Positions 12,295 to 19,869 of a stretch of 19,869 nucleotides of DNA are shown piece after piece; position 1 is the first letter of the stretch; each line of letters begins with the position of its first letter. A program made the position numbers and the translations under genes. The notes beneath the pieces are model-generated. The model was given only the letters and a program-made list of their open reading frames with translations, was not told the DNA's origin and did not search any database. This DNA is from Clostridia bacterium (GTDB taxonomy: Bacteria > Bacillota_A > Clostridia > Christensenellales > Borkfalkiaceae), in contig JAGASB010000082.1 in assembly GCA_017621955.1 (NCBI GenBank), positions 1 to 19,869 on the forward strand, given 5' to 3'.

Positions 12295-13395
12295 TTACTC
12301 CTGAATATATTTATCTAATATGCTTTGCATCTGTTCTCTTTTATTTAAAACGTCCTTGGCAAGTGCAATTTGGTTTCTTGCCCTATCCACGTTATGACCT
12401 GGGTGGCGAACCTTAAAGTATTTATCCCCCAAAATATAGTCGGTTAAAAAGCGTACCGCAAGTTCAACCGTCATTTGAAAAACACCTAAGTTTATAGTTT
12501 CTTTTTCAAGAAGCGTAATAGAATCGCTAACTTCACTTATAAAACCTTTTGCAAACGCTTCGTACTTTTCTAAGTCAAGTGCAACGTTTTCAACGTCGGG
12601 GTCGTCTTCAATAAGCGTGTTTGCAATAAAGCGGATTGCATCGCCAAAATCGTGTGCGATAGCACCTGGCATAACGGTATCAAGGTCAAGCACTGCTAAC
12701 GCTTCGCCCGTGTCCTTATCAAAACTTACGTTATTACATTTTGTATCGTTGTGCGTAACACGATAGGGAATTTCGCCGTTGTTTAAGTATTGTTGCAATA
12801 AGCACGCATCTTGCTCAAACGACAATAAATCTTCAATCTCTTCCCTAACTTTCTTTACCCTATCAAGTGGGTCTAAGTTAATTGCATCGTGAAACGCTTG
12901 GTATCTTTTTATAGTGTCGTGAAAATAAGGTATAGTTGTATTTAGCGTTTCAGCGTCAAAATCTTTTAGATAGTTTTGGAACTTACCGAACGCTGCACCT
13001 GCGCGGCAAATTATATCAAGGTTATCACAAGTGTCGTACGTTATCGAATTTTTGATATATCTATAACAACGCCAATACTCGCCACAATCGTCAATTATAA
13101 AATAATTGTCGGTTTCTTTTGCCTTAAATGCACGCAACACACCCGTTCGTGTAGAACTGCCTTCTTCTCTCACCTTTTCCCTAACGTGGTCTGTAACACG
13201 AACTATATTGTCCATAACTTTTTCAGGTTCTTTAAACACGTTTTTGTTAATACGTTGCAAAATATAGTTCTTTTGTTCGCCGTCTCTTTTAAATTCCACA
13301 CAATAAGTGCAGTTTACGTTGCCTGTTGAAATTTCCTTACAGCTAACGTACTTTCCGCCAATGTCAAATTGTGCGCAAATATCCCTAATAGTCAA
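12295..13395 (-). CDS. N-acetylhexosamine 1-kinase-like phosphotransferase (APH fold)
   Basis: The 366-residue product resembles bifidobacterial NahK along its length: STGNVNCTYCVEF near the start, YILQRINKNVFKEP, WRCYRYI, GKFQNYLKDFDAETL..TIPYFHDT. Its catalytic loop is RVTHNDTKCNNV (Asp217, Asn222), its metal site LDLDTVMPG (Asp237/Asp239), and then HDFGDAIRF. It probably phosphorylates the anomeric position of an N-acetylhexosamine in the cytoplasm, making sugar-1-phosphate for nucleotide-sugar synthesis, which fits the polysaccharide operon. The substrate is inferred. The start is TTG (13393-13395): homology begins there and AGGGGTG lies about 10 nt upstream; the next ATG would delete conserved residues. 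It is first of a three-gene operon with the two Wzz genes. Confidence 0.85.
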   Translation of the reverse strand: MTIRDICAQFDIGGKYVSCKEISTGNVNCTYCVEFKRDGEQKNYILQRINKNVFKEPEKVMDNIVRVTDHVREKVREEGSSTRTGVLRAFKAKETDNYFIIDDCGEYWRCYRYIKNSITYDTCDNLDIICRAGAAFGKFQNYLKDFDAETLNTTIPYFHDTIKRYQAFHDAINLDPLDRVKKVREEIEDLLSFEQDACLLQQYLNNGEIPYRVTHNDTKCNNVSFDKDTGEALAVLDLDTVMPGAIAHDFGDAIRFIANTLIEDDPDVENVALDLEKYEAFAKGFISEVSDSITLLEKETINLGVFQMTVELAVRFLTDYILGDKYFKVRHPGHNVDRARNQIALAKDVLNKREQMQSILDKYIQE

Positions 13396-13415
13396 ATTAA
13401 ATTACACCCCTAACC

Positions 13416-13421
13416 ATTATA
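13416..13421 (-). promoter_or_regulatory. -10 box for the kinase-Wzz operon
   Basis: TATAAT on the minus strand, 20 bp upstream of the TTG start. The best -35 candidate (TGTAAA, 13440-13445, 18-bp spacer) is poor. Confidence 0.45.
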
Positions 13422-13446
13422 CTTAATATTGTAACATAATTTACAT

Positions 13447-13492
13447 AAAAAGCAAATGCTATTTATAAAAAATTTATTAAAATTCGCTTTTT
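13447..13492 (-). terminator. Probable terminator of the ABC exporter gene
   Basis: AAAAAGC (13447-13453) and GCTTTTT (13486-13492) pair around an A/T-rich centre, so on the minus strand the stem ends in GCTTTTT. The stem is short and the loop long, so the call is tentative. Confidence 0.4.
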
Positions 13493-13524
13493 TATGCCAA
13501 ATTTAATAAAAAATTCTACAAAAT

Positions 13525-15189
13525 TTAATTTATCTTCTCTTTAATAAGTTTGTTTTCAACTTCAAACACACGGTTGCAAATGGAAAGTGCAGCTTTTTTG
13601 TGCGAAATAATTATAACCGTAACGTCATCAAGTGCTTTAAGGTTGTCAAGAACTTTTCTTTCAGTCATTTCGTCAAGCGCACTAGTTGCTTCGTCAAGTA
13701 AAATAACGGGCGAATTTACAAGTATTGCACGGGCAATTGCTATCCTTTGAACTTGCCCTTCTGAAAGCCCTATGCCGTGCTCACCAACCACCGTGTCAAG
13801 CCCTGCGGGTAATTTGTCAATAAATTCGTTGGCACAACTAACTTTAAGCGCAAAATCAATTTCGCTTTGACTTGCGTTATCGTTAATAAACGTAACGTTG
13901 TCTTTAAGCGTACCACTAAACAGCATATTGCCTTGCGGAACGTAAGAAAACAATGCACGAGTAGTGTTATCAAGTGTTTTTTTGCCACTTTGTGTATTGG
14001 CATAAATTTGACCGTCGTCAAGTGGATAGACGCCAAGTAATAGTTTTATAAGCGTACTTTTACCCACGCCCGAAGCGCCCGTTATCGCAACGAAATCACC
14101 CTTGTTTATGAACGCACTTGCGCCCGAAAAAACCGTGTCCCTATCGTAAGTAAAACTTAAATTTTCTATTGCTATACCGCTGAGATTTTTATAAAGACTA
14201 CGTCCGTCAACTACTTCGCCTTGCGGTTCACTTTCTACTTGTTCTATCTCCATAATCCTTTCAGCCGAAGCAATCATTGCGTAATACCTTGGCAAAACGT
14301 TAGATAGCGAAGCAAACGGAACTTGAACGTTATTTACAAGCTGTAAAATTGCAGACAATGCGCCATAACTTAAATCTCCGTTAAAAATCTTAACGCCACC
14401 GTAAATTAACGCAAACAAATACCCAGCGCTAAATATAAAGTTATAGACGGCGTGCCCTGTAACCGAATAATTTTTTCTGCGCATTTTAATCTTAAAATTG
14501 TCTTGTTGCAATTTATTAGAACGGTCTTCAATCTTGCCGTTGACAGAAAAAACCTTAACCGCAAGCAAATTTTCAATACATTCTTGCATAAACGAACGCA
14601 CTTTTCCGTCTGTTTCTTGCGCACGCTTATGTAGAACTTTAAGCATTCCACGAAGAAGAGTTATTACCGTAAACACCAAAACACCCGCCACCGTGAACGC
14701 TACCGCAAACACGGGGTCTAAAATTATAAGCGCAACAACCGCACAAATCAGCCTTGAAAAAGCGGATACCACGGTCGGAATTATTGTTGCAATTCCGTCA
14801 GCAACAATAGAAACGTCACTTGTCAATCTGTTTAAAAGTTCTCCGCTATGATATGCCGTTATCTTGTCTTGCTTTTTGGTTAAAATACAGTTGAAAAGGT
14901 GCGTTTTATACTGCATTTCAAGTTTGCCCTTGATATGCTCTGTAAGTCCGTTAATAATTATTCTAAACACGAACTGAACGACCACCACTAAAACGATTGC
15001 GATTGCAAACGTGGTTAAACGGCTATCGTCCTTATAAATCGTTACGCTATCTATAATTTCACGAATAAAAAACGCAAACACGATTGAAAGCATAGCAAAA
15101 ATGGCGTTAGAAATTATAAGTACCGCCATATTTGCCCTTTGTTTTTTGGACCGCTTTATCAGCCATTTAATTGAACTTTTTTCTTTCAT
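13525..15189 (-). CDS. ABC exporter, fused permease-ATPase (MsbA/lipid-flippase-like)
   Basis: The 554-residue half-transporter has a six-helix membrane domain (about 20-300) with the usual coupling-helix region, then one ATPase domain: Walker A GASGVGKST (371-379), Q-loop YVPQG (Gln419), signature LSEGQ (475-479), Walker B VILLDE (495-500) and switch His530 in IISHK. All key residues are present, so it should be active as a homodimer exporting a lipid, drug or oligosaccharide. Its place between the polysaccharide genes suggests a glycan or lipid-linked substrate, by inference. AAAGGA lies 10 nt before the ATG. It is transcribed from its own promoter, divergent from the ligase/polymerase gene. 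Confidence 0.9.
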   Translation of the reverse strand: MKEKSSIKWLIKRSKKQRANMAVLIISNAIFAMLSIVFAFFIREIIDSVTIYKDDSRLTTFAIAIVLVVVVQFVFRIIINGLTEHIKGKLEMQYKTHLFNCILTKKQDKITAYHSGELLNRLTSDVSIVADGIATIIPTVVSAFSRLICAVVALIILDPVFAVAFTVAGVLVFTVITLLRGMLKVLHKRAQETDGKVRSFMQECIENLLAVKVFSVNGKIEDRSNKLQQDNFKIKMRRKNYSVTGHAVYNFIFSAGYLFALIYGGVKIFNGDLSYGALSAILQLVNNVQVPFASLSNVLPRYYAMIASAERIMEIEQVESEPQGEVVDGRSLYKNLSGIAIENLSFTYDRDTVFSGASAFINKGDFVAITGASGVGKSTLIKLLLGVYPLDDGQIYANTQSGKKTLDNTTRALFSYVPQGNMLFSGTLKDNVTFINDNASQSEIDFALKVSCANEFIDKLPAGLDTVVGEHGIGLSEGQVQRIAIARAILVNSPVILLDEATSALDEMTERKVLDNLKALDDVTVIIISHKKAALSICNRVFEVENKLIKEKIN

Positions 15190-15217
15190 AAATTATAAAT
15201 CCTTTGATTCTTTTCTT

Positions 15218-15246
15218 ATTATACCATAAATGCACGCTTAGATAAA
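15218..15246 (-). promoter_or_regulatory. Promoter of the ABC exporter gene
   Basis: On the minus strand TTTATC (15241-15246), 17 bp, TATAAT (15218-15223) with an extended TGG. The -35 box is one arm of an inverted repeat GATAAA/TTTATC (15241-15257), a possible operator. Confidence 0.7.
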
Positions 15247-15294
15247 CCTTTTTTATCAGATTTTGCAAATTTTAAGAGCAAAACATTTATTTTG

Positions 15295-15323
15295 TTGCAA
15301 ATATAACTCTTTTATGTTATAAT
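15295..15323 (+). promoter_or_regulatory. Promoter immediately before the ligase/polymerase gene
   Basis: TTGCAA (15295-15300), 17 bp, TATAAT (15318-15323) with an extended TGT. The ATG at 15330 lies where transcription should begin. TTGCAAAT occurs twice (15263-15270 and 15295-15302), the second copy covering the -35 box. Confidence 0.7.
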
Positions 15324-15329
15324 CCAACT

Positions 15330-16754
15330 ATGAATACTAAAAAATTATGGCAAGGATTAACGCTTGCACGAAAAAATACCCAAACTTTTTTTTACGGGAA
15401 CTTGTATCCCGTAATTTTTTCGTTATCAACTTTTTTATTCTGGGCACTTGATTTGCAAATGGTGGGGTTTACTATTAATATCCTTGCCATCTGCTTTATT
15501 CTATTAACTTACGACGATGCACTTCCAACCATTCCAATAGTATTCCTTACGGGTATGTCGTTTAGAAATTCTTACGTCGTAGGTCAAACAGCCCTTCCAA
15601 TAATCATTTTTGGACTTGCTCTTTTAGCAATAATATTTAACGTTATTAAATATCCTATAAAAAAAGTTAAGACGGACAACGTTCTTTTTGCATTGATTTT
15701 ACTTACTCTATCACTTTTGATAGGTGGACTTTTCTCTCCCTTTTTAAGTGAGTTCAGCGAAGGGTTGCACATATTTTTCACCGCAGGCGTAGGTATGCTT
15801 GGCGTTCATTTTTTCTATTCAAATAAAGTTAAAGTTAATGGCAAAACACCCGTAAAGCAATACTTTTGCCATTCGTTTTTATGCGCTGTAAACGTCGCTT
15901 GTGGTCAAGCGCTCTTTGCGTACGTTCACACGCTTTTATTCGGTGGAGCGGAAGTTGACGGACCGAACAGCCACTTGTTTTATTACCCTGGTGGTTTTTG
16001 TTGGGCTAACAGCAATCATATCGGTTCGCTAATTTTACTTGCCGTTCCCGTTTGTCTTTATATTTTAACGCATACGAACAACTTTAAGTTTTACTTGTTT
16101 CAATTAGTTTTCCTATACGTTACGATGCTAATAACGTTTAGTGACGGCGCTACTGCTATGCTTGCAGTGTTTACCCCCACTTTATTTTACTTTACTTTTT
16201 TAAATATGAATAAGCGCAATTACAAGGCGTTTAAGATTTTTACAATCACCGTAGTAATTATCATTGTACTTGTTTTATCCTTTATCGCTGTGTTCTACAA
16301 CACTCAGTTGATACAATATTTAATCAAACGTTCAAGCGATAACGGTAGAATACCCGTCTATATTAGAGCGATAGAGTTATTTAAAAATTACCCACTATTC
16401 GGCGTTGGTTTAGGGCACGCTTCTGTTTCGGTAAACCTGATAGGTAATTATAGGGGATTTTTTCACTCAACCTTTTTCCATATAATCGCATCGTGTGGTA
16501 TTGTTGGAATTTGTGCTTTCGCATACCTATATTACGCACGAATTAAGCACCTTGTTAAAAACGGCGGAACGTTAGGGCTCTTTGCTTTGATAGGATTTTT
16601 AATGTTCGCTATTTACGCAATAGTAGAAAACAGCGAACTTAACATAGTAGTTTTATATGTAACGATGATGATAACAGTTGTAGGGCTTCCAACAAAAAAG
16701 GCAGAGTTAGATACTCTACCTTTACATAATCAGTTCAACGATTTTACTTTCTAA
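15330..16754 (+). CDS. O-antigen ligase/polymerase family membrane protein (Wzy_C-like)
   Basis: The 474-residue polytopic product has about 10-12 hydrophobic helices with a larger extracytoplasmic segment at about 335-390. That segment contains the family motif NGRIPVYIRAIELFKNYPLFGVGLGHA followed by a conserved His region (FFHSTFFHIIASCGIVG). Members polymerise or ligate undecaprenyl-linked oligosaccharides outside the membrane; in a Gram-positive-type cell a Wzy-like polymerase or teichuronic-type role is more likely than lipid A ligation. There is no Shine-Dalgarno, and the -10 box ends 6 nt before the ATG, so a leaderless message is predicted. A T8 run lies near the start (codons about 18-21). 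The last 11 bp overlap the end of the convergent dehydratase gene. Confidence 0.85.
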   Translation: MNTKKLWQGLTLARKNTQTFFYGNLYPVIFSLSTFLFWALDLQMVGFTINILAICFILLTYDDALPTIPIVFLTGMSFRNSYVVGQTALPIIIFGLALLAIIFNVIKYPIKKVKTDNVLFALILLTLSLLIGGLFSPFLSEFSEGLHIFFTAGVGMLGVHFFYSNKVKVNGKTPVKQYFCHSFLCAVNVACGQALFAYVHTLLFGGAEVDGPNSHLFYYPGGFCWANSNHIGSLILLAVPVCLYILTHTNNFKFYLFQLVFLYVTMLITFSDGATAMLAVFTPTLFYFTFLNMNKRNYKAFKIFTITVVIIIVLVLSFIAVFYNTQLIQYLIKRSSDNGRIPVYIRAIELFKNYPLFGVGLGHASVSVNLIGNYRGFFHSTFFHIIASCGIVGICAFAYLYYARIKHLVKNGGTLGLFALIGFLMFAIYAIVENSELNIVVLYVTMMITVVGLPTKKAELDTLPLHNQFNDFTF

Positions 16755-18573
16755 CGTCTATTTTATACGTCGGAACAAGTTTGCTTACAAGTTTTTTCAT
16801 ATCGTCCGTTTCTTCGTATGCTTTTTCTTTAAGCAAGGTTAAACTTTCAAATAAGTTCTTTTCATCGATTTCCAAAGGCTTGCCTATGGAAATCATTTTA
16901 TTTTCCGTTTTAAGTAGCCCTTCTTCCGCCATAAGCCTTTCTTCGTAAAGTTTTTCGCCAGGTCTTAATCCCGTAACCTTTATTTCTATATCGACGTGCG
17001 GTTCAAACCCTGAAAGCTTAATCATATTTTCAGCAAGGTCATAAATTCTCACCGGTTCACCCATATCAAGAACGAATATTTCACCGCCCTTTGCATAAGC
17101 GCCCGCTTGCAAGACTAAACTTACGGCTTCTGGTATAGTCATAAAATATCTAACTATATCCTTGTGCGTTACCGTTACAGGACCACCGTTTTTAATTTGT
17201 TTTTTAAATAGTGGTATAACCGAACCGTTAGAACCTAAAACGTTGCCGAATCTTACCGCAACGTATTCTGTGTCAAAGCGCTTGTTCATCGTTTGAATAA
17301 TCATTTCACAAATACGCTTTGTTGCGCCCATAACGTTTGTTGGATTAACAGCCTTATCCGTACTTATCAAAATAAAACGCTTTACCCCAAACTTGCCCGC
17401 TGCGCTTGCAACGTTAAACGTTCCAACAACGTTGTTCTTAACCGCTTCGTTAGGACTTGTTTCCATTAAAGGAACGTGCTTATGTGCTGCGGCGTGGAAT
17501 ACGATTTCGGGTTTATATTCTTCAAAAATCTTGTTTATTTTATTTTCGTCCCTTACACTTGCTATAAGCACGGTAAGATTAATACCAGGGATATTTCTTA
17601 AAAGTTCTTGCTCTATATCGTAAGCATTATTTTCATATATATCTACGATAATAAGGTGTTTTGGGTTATGCGTTGCAATTTGACGGCAAAGTTCGCTACC
17701 TATCGAACCGCCACCGCCCGTAACAAGAACGGTTTTTTGTTCAATATACCCTATAATTTCGTCAAGATTTACCCTTACTTGTTCACGTCCTAAAAGGTCT
17801 TCAATGCTAACGTCTTTTACGTCCGATACCGAAACGTTACCTTGCGCAAGCTGATAGATGCCAGGAAGCATTTTAATTTTACAATTAGTCTTTTGACAAC
17901 GTGCTATTATTTTGCTTGTTGTCTGCCTGTCCACCGACGGCATCGCTATTATAATTTGCTGTACCGAATATGCTTTTGCAAAATACTCAACATCGTCGGT
18001 CGTCCCTACAACCTTAACGCCGTTGACGTATCTATCTTTTTTGTTCGGGTCATCATCAAGAACACAAACGGGAACAAGGTTAGCTTTTTGAGAAGTTTTC
18101 ATTTCCCTGATAAGCATTGCACCTGCACCGCCTGCACCTATTATCACAAGGCGAATTTTTCCAGAAGAACTATCGTTATGTTCGATATAATTTCTAAAAG
18201 AGTTTCTCAACCTTGGTGCAAATCTACTTGCAAAAATGAGTATGTACGATATAAAAGTGGTAATAATTGCCCACTCAACCGTAAGCCCCCTAGATAGCGC
18301 CGCCACGGCAAGGTTGTAAAACAACATTACCACCGTAGCAAAGCCGACTCTAAGCGCTGTCCAAAACCCTGCGTAAGACCACAACACAACGTAAAGCCTT
18401 AGTAAAAGGTTTACTATAAGCGCCAACGCTACGCCACATACTAGATAAAGCACGTCTGCGTTAAAACACGCCCAAACGTCATATCTAAGCAAACGCATAG
18501 ACAGTAGATACGATACTGCAACGACAATCGTATCAAAGGCTAAAAATATAGCCGATTTTAAGTACTTATTCAT
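16744..18573 (-). CDS. Membrane nucleotide-sugar 4,6-dehydratase (CapD/EpsC/PglF type)
   Basis: The 609-residue product has four N-terminal transmembrane helices (about 8-26, 40-62, 73-95, 100-118). A first Rossmann domain follows with GAGGAG (146-151), then a catalytic short-chain dehydrogenase domain with VTGGGGSIG (284-292) and the active-site stretch STDKAVNPTNVMGATK (404-419: Asp406, Lys407, Met415, Lys419). The Met in place of the usual Tyr is characteristic of the long UDP-GlcNAc 4,6-dehydratases. It likely starts synthesis of a deoxy-amino sugar such as bacillosamine or FucNAc for the surface glycan. The ribosome site is weak (TGGGGAA very close to the ATG). It lies 18 nt downstream of the DXS gene and is probably co-transcribed. 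Confidence 0.92.
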   Translation of the reverse strand: MNKYLKSAIFLAFDTIVVAVSYLLSMRLLRYDVWACFNADVLYLVCGVALALIVNLLLRLYVVLWSYAGFWTALRVGFATVVMLFYNLAVAALSRGLTVEWAIITTFISYILIFASRFAPRLRNSFRNYIEHNDSSSGKIRLVIIGAGGAGAMLIREMKTSQKANLVPVCVLDDDPNKKDRYVNGVKVVGTTDDVEYFAKAYSVQQIIIAMPSVDRQTTSKIIARCQKTNCKIKMLPGIYQLAQGNVSVSDVKDVSIEDLLGREQVRVNLDEIIGYIEQKTVLVTGGGGSIGSELCRQIATHNPKHLIIVDIYENNAYDIEQELLRNIPGINLTVLIASVRDENKINKIFEEYKPEIVFHAAAHKHVPLMETSPNEAVKNNVVGTFNVASAAGKFGVKRFILISTDKAVNPTNVMGATKRICEMIIQTMNKRFDTEYVAVRFGNVLGSNGSVIPLFKKQIKNGGPVTVTHKDIVRYFMTIPEAVSLVLQAGAYAKGGEIFVLDMGEPVRIYDLAENMIKLSGFEPHVDIEIKVTGLRPGEKLYEERLMAEEGLLKTENKMISIGKPLEIDEKNLFESLTLLKEKAYEETDDMKKLVSKLVPTYKIDVRK

Positions 18574-18591
18574 TTCCCCACACCCAATATA

Positions 18592-19869
18592 TTATAAATA
18601 TTTTTTTATCAAATTTAATAAATTTTCTTTTTCTAAACCGTTATCTTTCAGTTGGTCGTCAATAGTGCCGTGGGCGACAAAGCGGTCGTCAATCCCTAAG
18701 CACCTTACGTTAGTAGAATAACCCTTCTCACGATAATAAAGGCTAATTAAACTTCCAAATCCGCCGATAACGTTGTTTTCTTCAAGCGTGATTACGGTAG
18801 TGTCTTTAATCTCTTCAAGCACGGCTTTATCAAGTGGTTTTAACTGCCGTACCGAATATAAACCAACGCCGTCTAATAAGCACGACCGTGCAAGATTTAA
18901 CATTTGCGGACCAACGGCAAGCAAGGTTACTTTATTTCCATCTTTAATCTTCTTAAAAGGCGAAGTGCTAACAGAAAGGAAATTCTCTTCGCTTGTAGCG
19001 TTTTTAGGATACCTAATCGCAACGGGCGAATTAAGCGTCAACGCATAGTCGATAATATCATCAAGTTCATCGACCGTGTTTGGCGCAAACACAGAAAGGT
19101 TTGGAACGTGCAAAAGATAACTTAAATCAAACGTGCCTTGGTGCGTCTTGCCGTCCTTACCGACAAGCCCCGCCCTATCAAGACAAAATATTACAGGCAA
19201 GTTTTGCAAGCACACGTCGTGGACTATTTGGTCGTATGCACGTTGCATAAACGTTGAATACACGCACACGAACGGTTTAAGTCCACCCGTTGCCATACCC
19301 GAAGCAAGTGTTACGGCATATTCTTCGGCGATACCTACGTCGGTAAAGTTTAGGGGATTTTCTTTTTCAACCGAAATGAGTCCCGTACCGTCTTTCATAC
19401 CGGCGGTAATAGGCATAACCGATTTATCTTTTTCTATAATTTTATTGAGTTTATTTCCAAGCGCAACTGAAAAAGTACCGCTTTCACTAACAAGGTTTTC
19501 GCCCACGCCATGATATACGTCAGAACGCTCTTCCGCACGGTCAAAGCCCTTTCCTTTTGTAGTTTTAACGTGAACAAGCACGGCTTTGTTTTTTGCAACT
19601 TCTTTTACACGAGCCATTATTTTTACAAGTTCTTTAATGTCGTTGCCGTCAACCACCCCAACGTACTTAAAGCCGTGGTTTTCAAAATAATTGTTCTTGT
19701 TAATGATACGTTTAACAAAATTTCTAAACGCAGAAAGTCCACGTGTAATAAAAGAGTTACCGAATATCTTTTGCAAAAATCTTTTACTGCCCAAATAACT
19801 GCGCTTTGTCGTGCCTTTTGAAACGAACTGATAAAAACCGTTCTTATTTTTAGAAATACTCATACCATT
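18592..19869 (-). CDS. dxs: 1-deoxy-D-xylulose-5-phosphate synthase, C-terminal two thirds
   Basis: The frame is open from the right window edge; its first visible residues, NGMSIS, match the DNEMSIS motif near residue 180-190 of DXS, so the N-terminal thiamine-diphosphate half is outside the window. Visible are the GFKYVGVVDGND segment, KTTKGKGF, the pyrimidine-domain motif DVGIAEEYAVTLASGMA with the catalytic Glu, YSTFMQRAYDQIVHDV, DRAGLVGKDGKTHQG, RYPKNA and the C-terminal transketolase domain (TLEENNVIGGFGS). DXS condenses pyruvate with glyceraldehyde-3-phosphate to start the MEP isoprenoid pathway, which also feeds undecaprenyl phosphate used by the neighbouring polysaccharide genes. One oddity is that the residue after the catalytic AEE is Tyr, where characterised DXS proteins have His. 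An ATG at 19863 is internal, not the start. Confidence 0.92.
   Translation of the reverse strand, partial: NGMSISKNKNGFYQFVSKGTTKRSYLGSKRFLQKIFGNSFITRGLSAFRNFVKRIINKNNYFENHGFKYVGVVDGNDIKELVKIMARVKEVAKNKAVLVHVKTTKGKGFDRAEERSDVYHGVGENLVSESGTFSVALGNKLNKIIEKDKSVMPITAGMKDGTGLISVEKENPLNFTDVGIAEEYAVTLASGMATGGLKPFVCVYSTFMQRAYDQIVHDVCLQNLPVIFCLDRAGLVGKDGKTHQGTFDLSYLLHVPNLSVFAPNTVDELDDIIDYALTLNSPVAIRYPKNATSEENFLSVSTSPFKKIKDGNKVTLLAVGPQMLNLARSCLLDGVGLYSVRQLKPLDKAVLEEIKDTTVITLEENNVIGGFGSLISLYYREKGYSTNVRCLGIDDRFVAHGTIDDQLKDNGLEKENLLNLIKKYL

Overview
The window looks like a chromosomal segment of a low-GC, Gram-positive-type bacterium, most likely an uncultured Clostridia (Bacillota) lineage. The signs are AT-rich intergenic DNA, AGGAGG-type ribosome binding sites, near-consensus sigma-A promoters, lipoprotein signal peptides, an AbrB/SpoVT regulator, a BclA-like collagen protein and YveK-type polysaccharide co-polymerases. 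I cannot name the species.

Left part (1-2600, mostly minus strand): a partial surface lipoprotein with InlB/Flg_new-type repeats, a small TerY-like von Willebrand A protein, and a tRNA-Met/tRNA-Glu operon with a consensus promoter and a terminator. The lipoprotein is preceded by a promoter, a long G.U-containing hairpin domain with a possible pseudoknot, an intrinsic terminator and then the Shine-Dalgarno. That is the layout of a riboswitch or attenuator, and I do not recognise the class. The vWA gene also has a terminator hairpin just upstream of its Shine-Dalgarno.

Region 2600-9553: an AbrB-ABC transporter operon whose ATPase carries an in-frame amber stop exactly at the Walker A lysine codon; a hotdog thioesterase; a collagen-like protein; and a three-gene minus operon (small-multidrug-export-like membrane protein, patatin phospholipase, ComEC-like metallo-beta-lactamase lipoprotein). 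That operon diverges from a TtcA-like PP-loop enzyme across an almost perfectly symmetric bidirectional promoter.

Region 9580-10749: a 1.17 kb candidate mobile or selfish element between two convergent genes. It has bipartite terminal inverted repeats, one XRE-family membrane regulator and a striking array of mini-hairpins joined by an invariant 7-nt spacer that flips orientation halfway. I found no transposase.

Right part (10773-19869): a surface-polysaccharide locus with two Wzz/YveK-type proteins, an N-acetylhexosamine-kinase-like enzyme, an MsbA-like ABC exporter, an O-antigen ligase/polymerase family protein, a CapD/EpsC-type nucleotide-sugar dehydratase, and the C-terminal two thirds of a DXS (1-deoxyxylulose-5-phosphate synthase) cut by the window edge. 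The first Wzz gene holds a run of eight C, and the ligase/polymerase gene appears to be transcribed without a leader.
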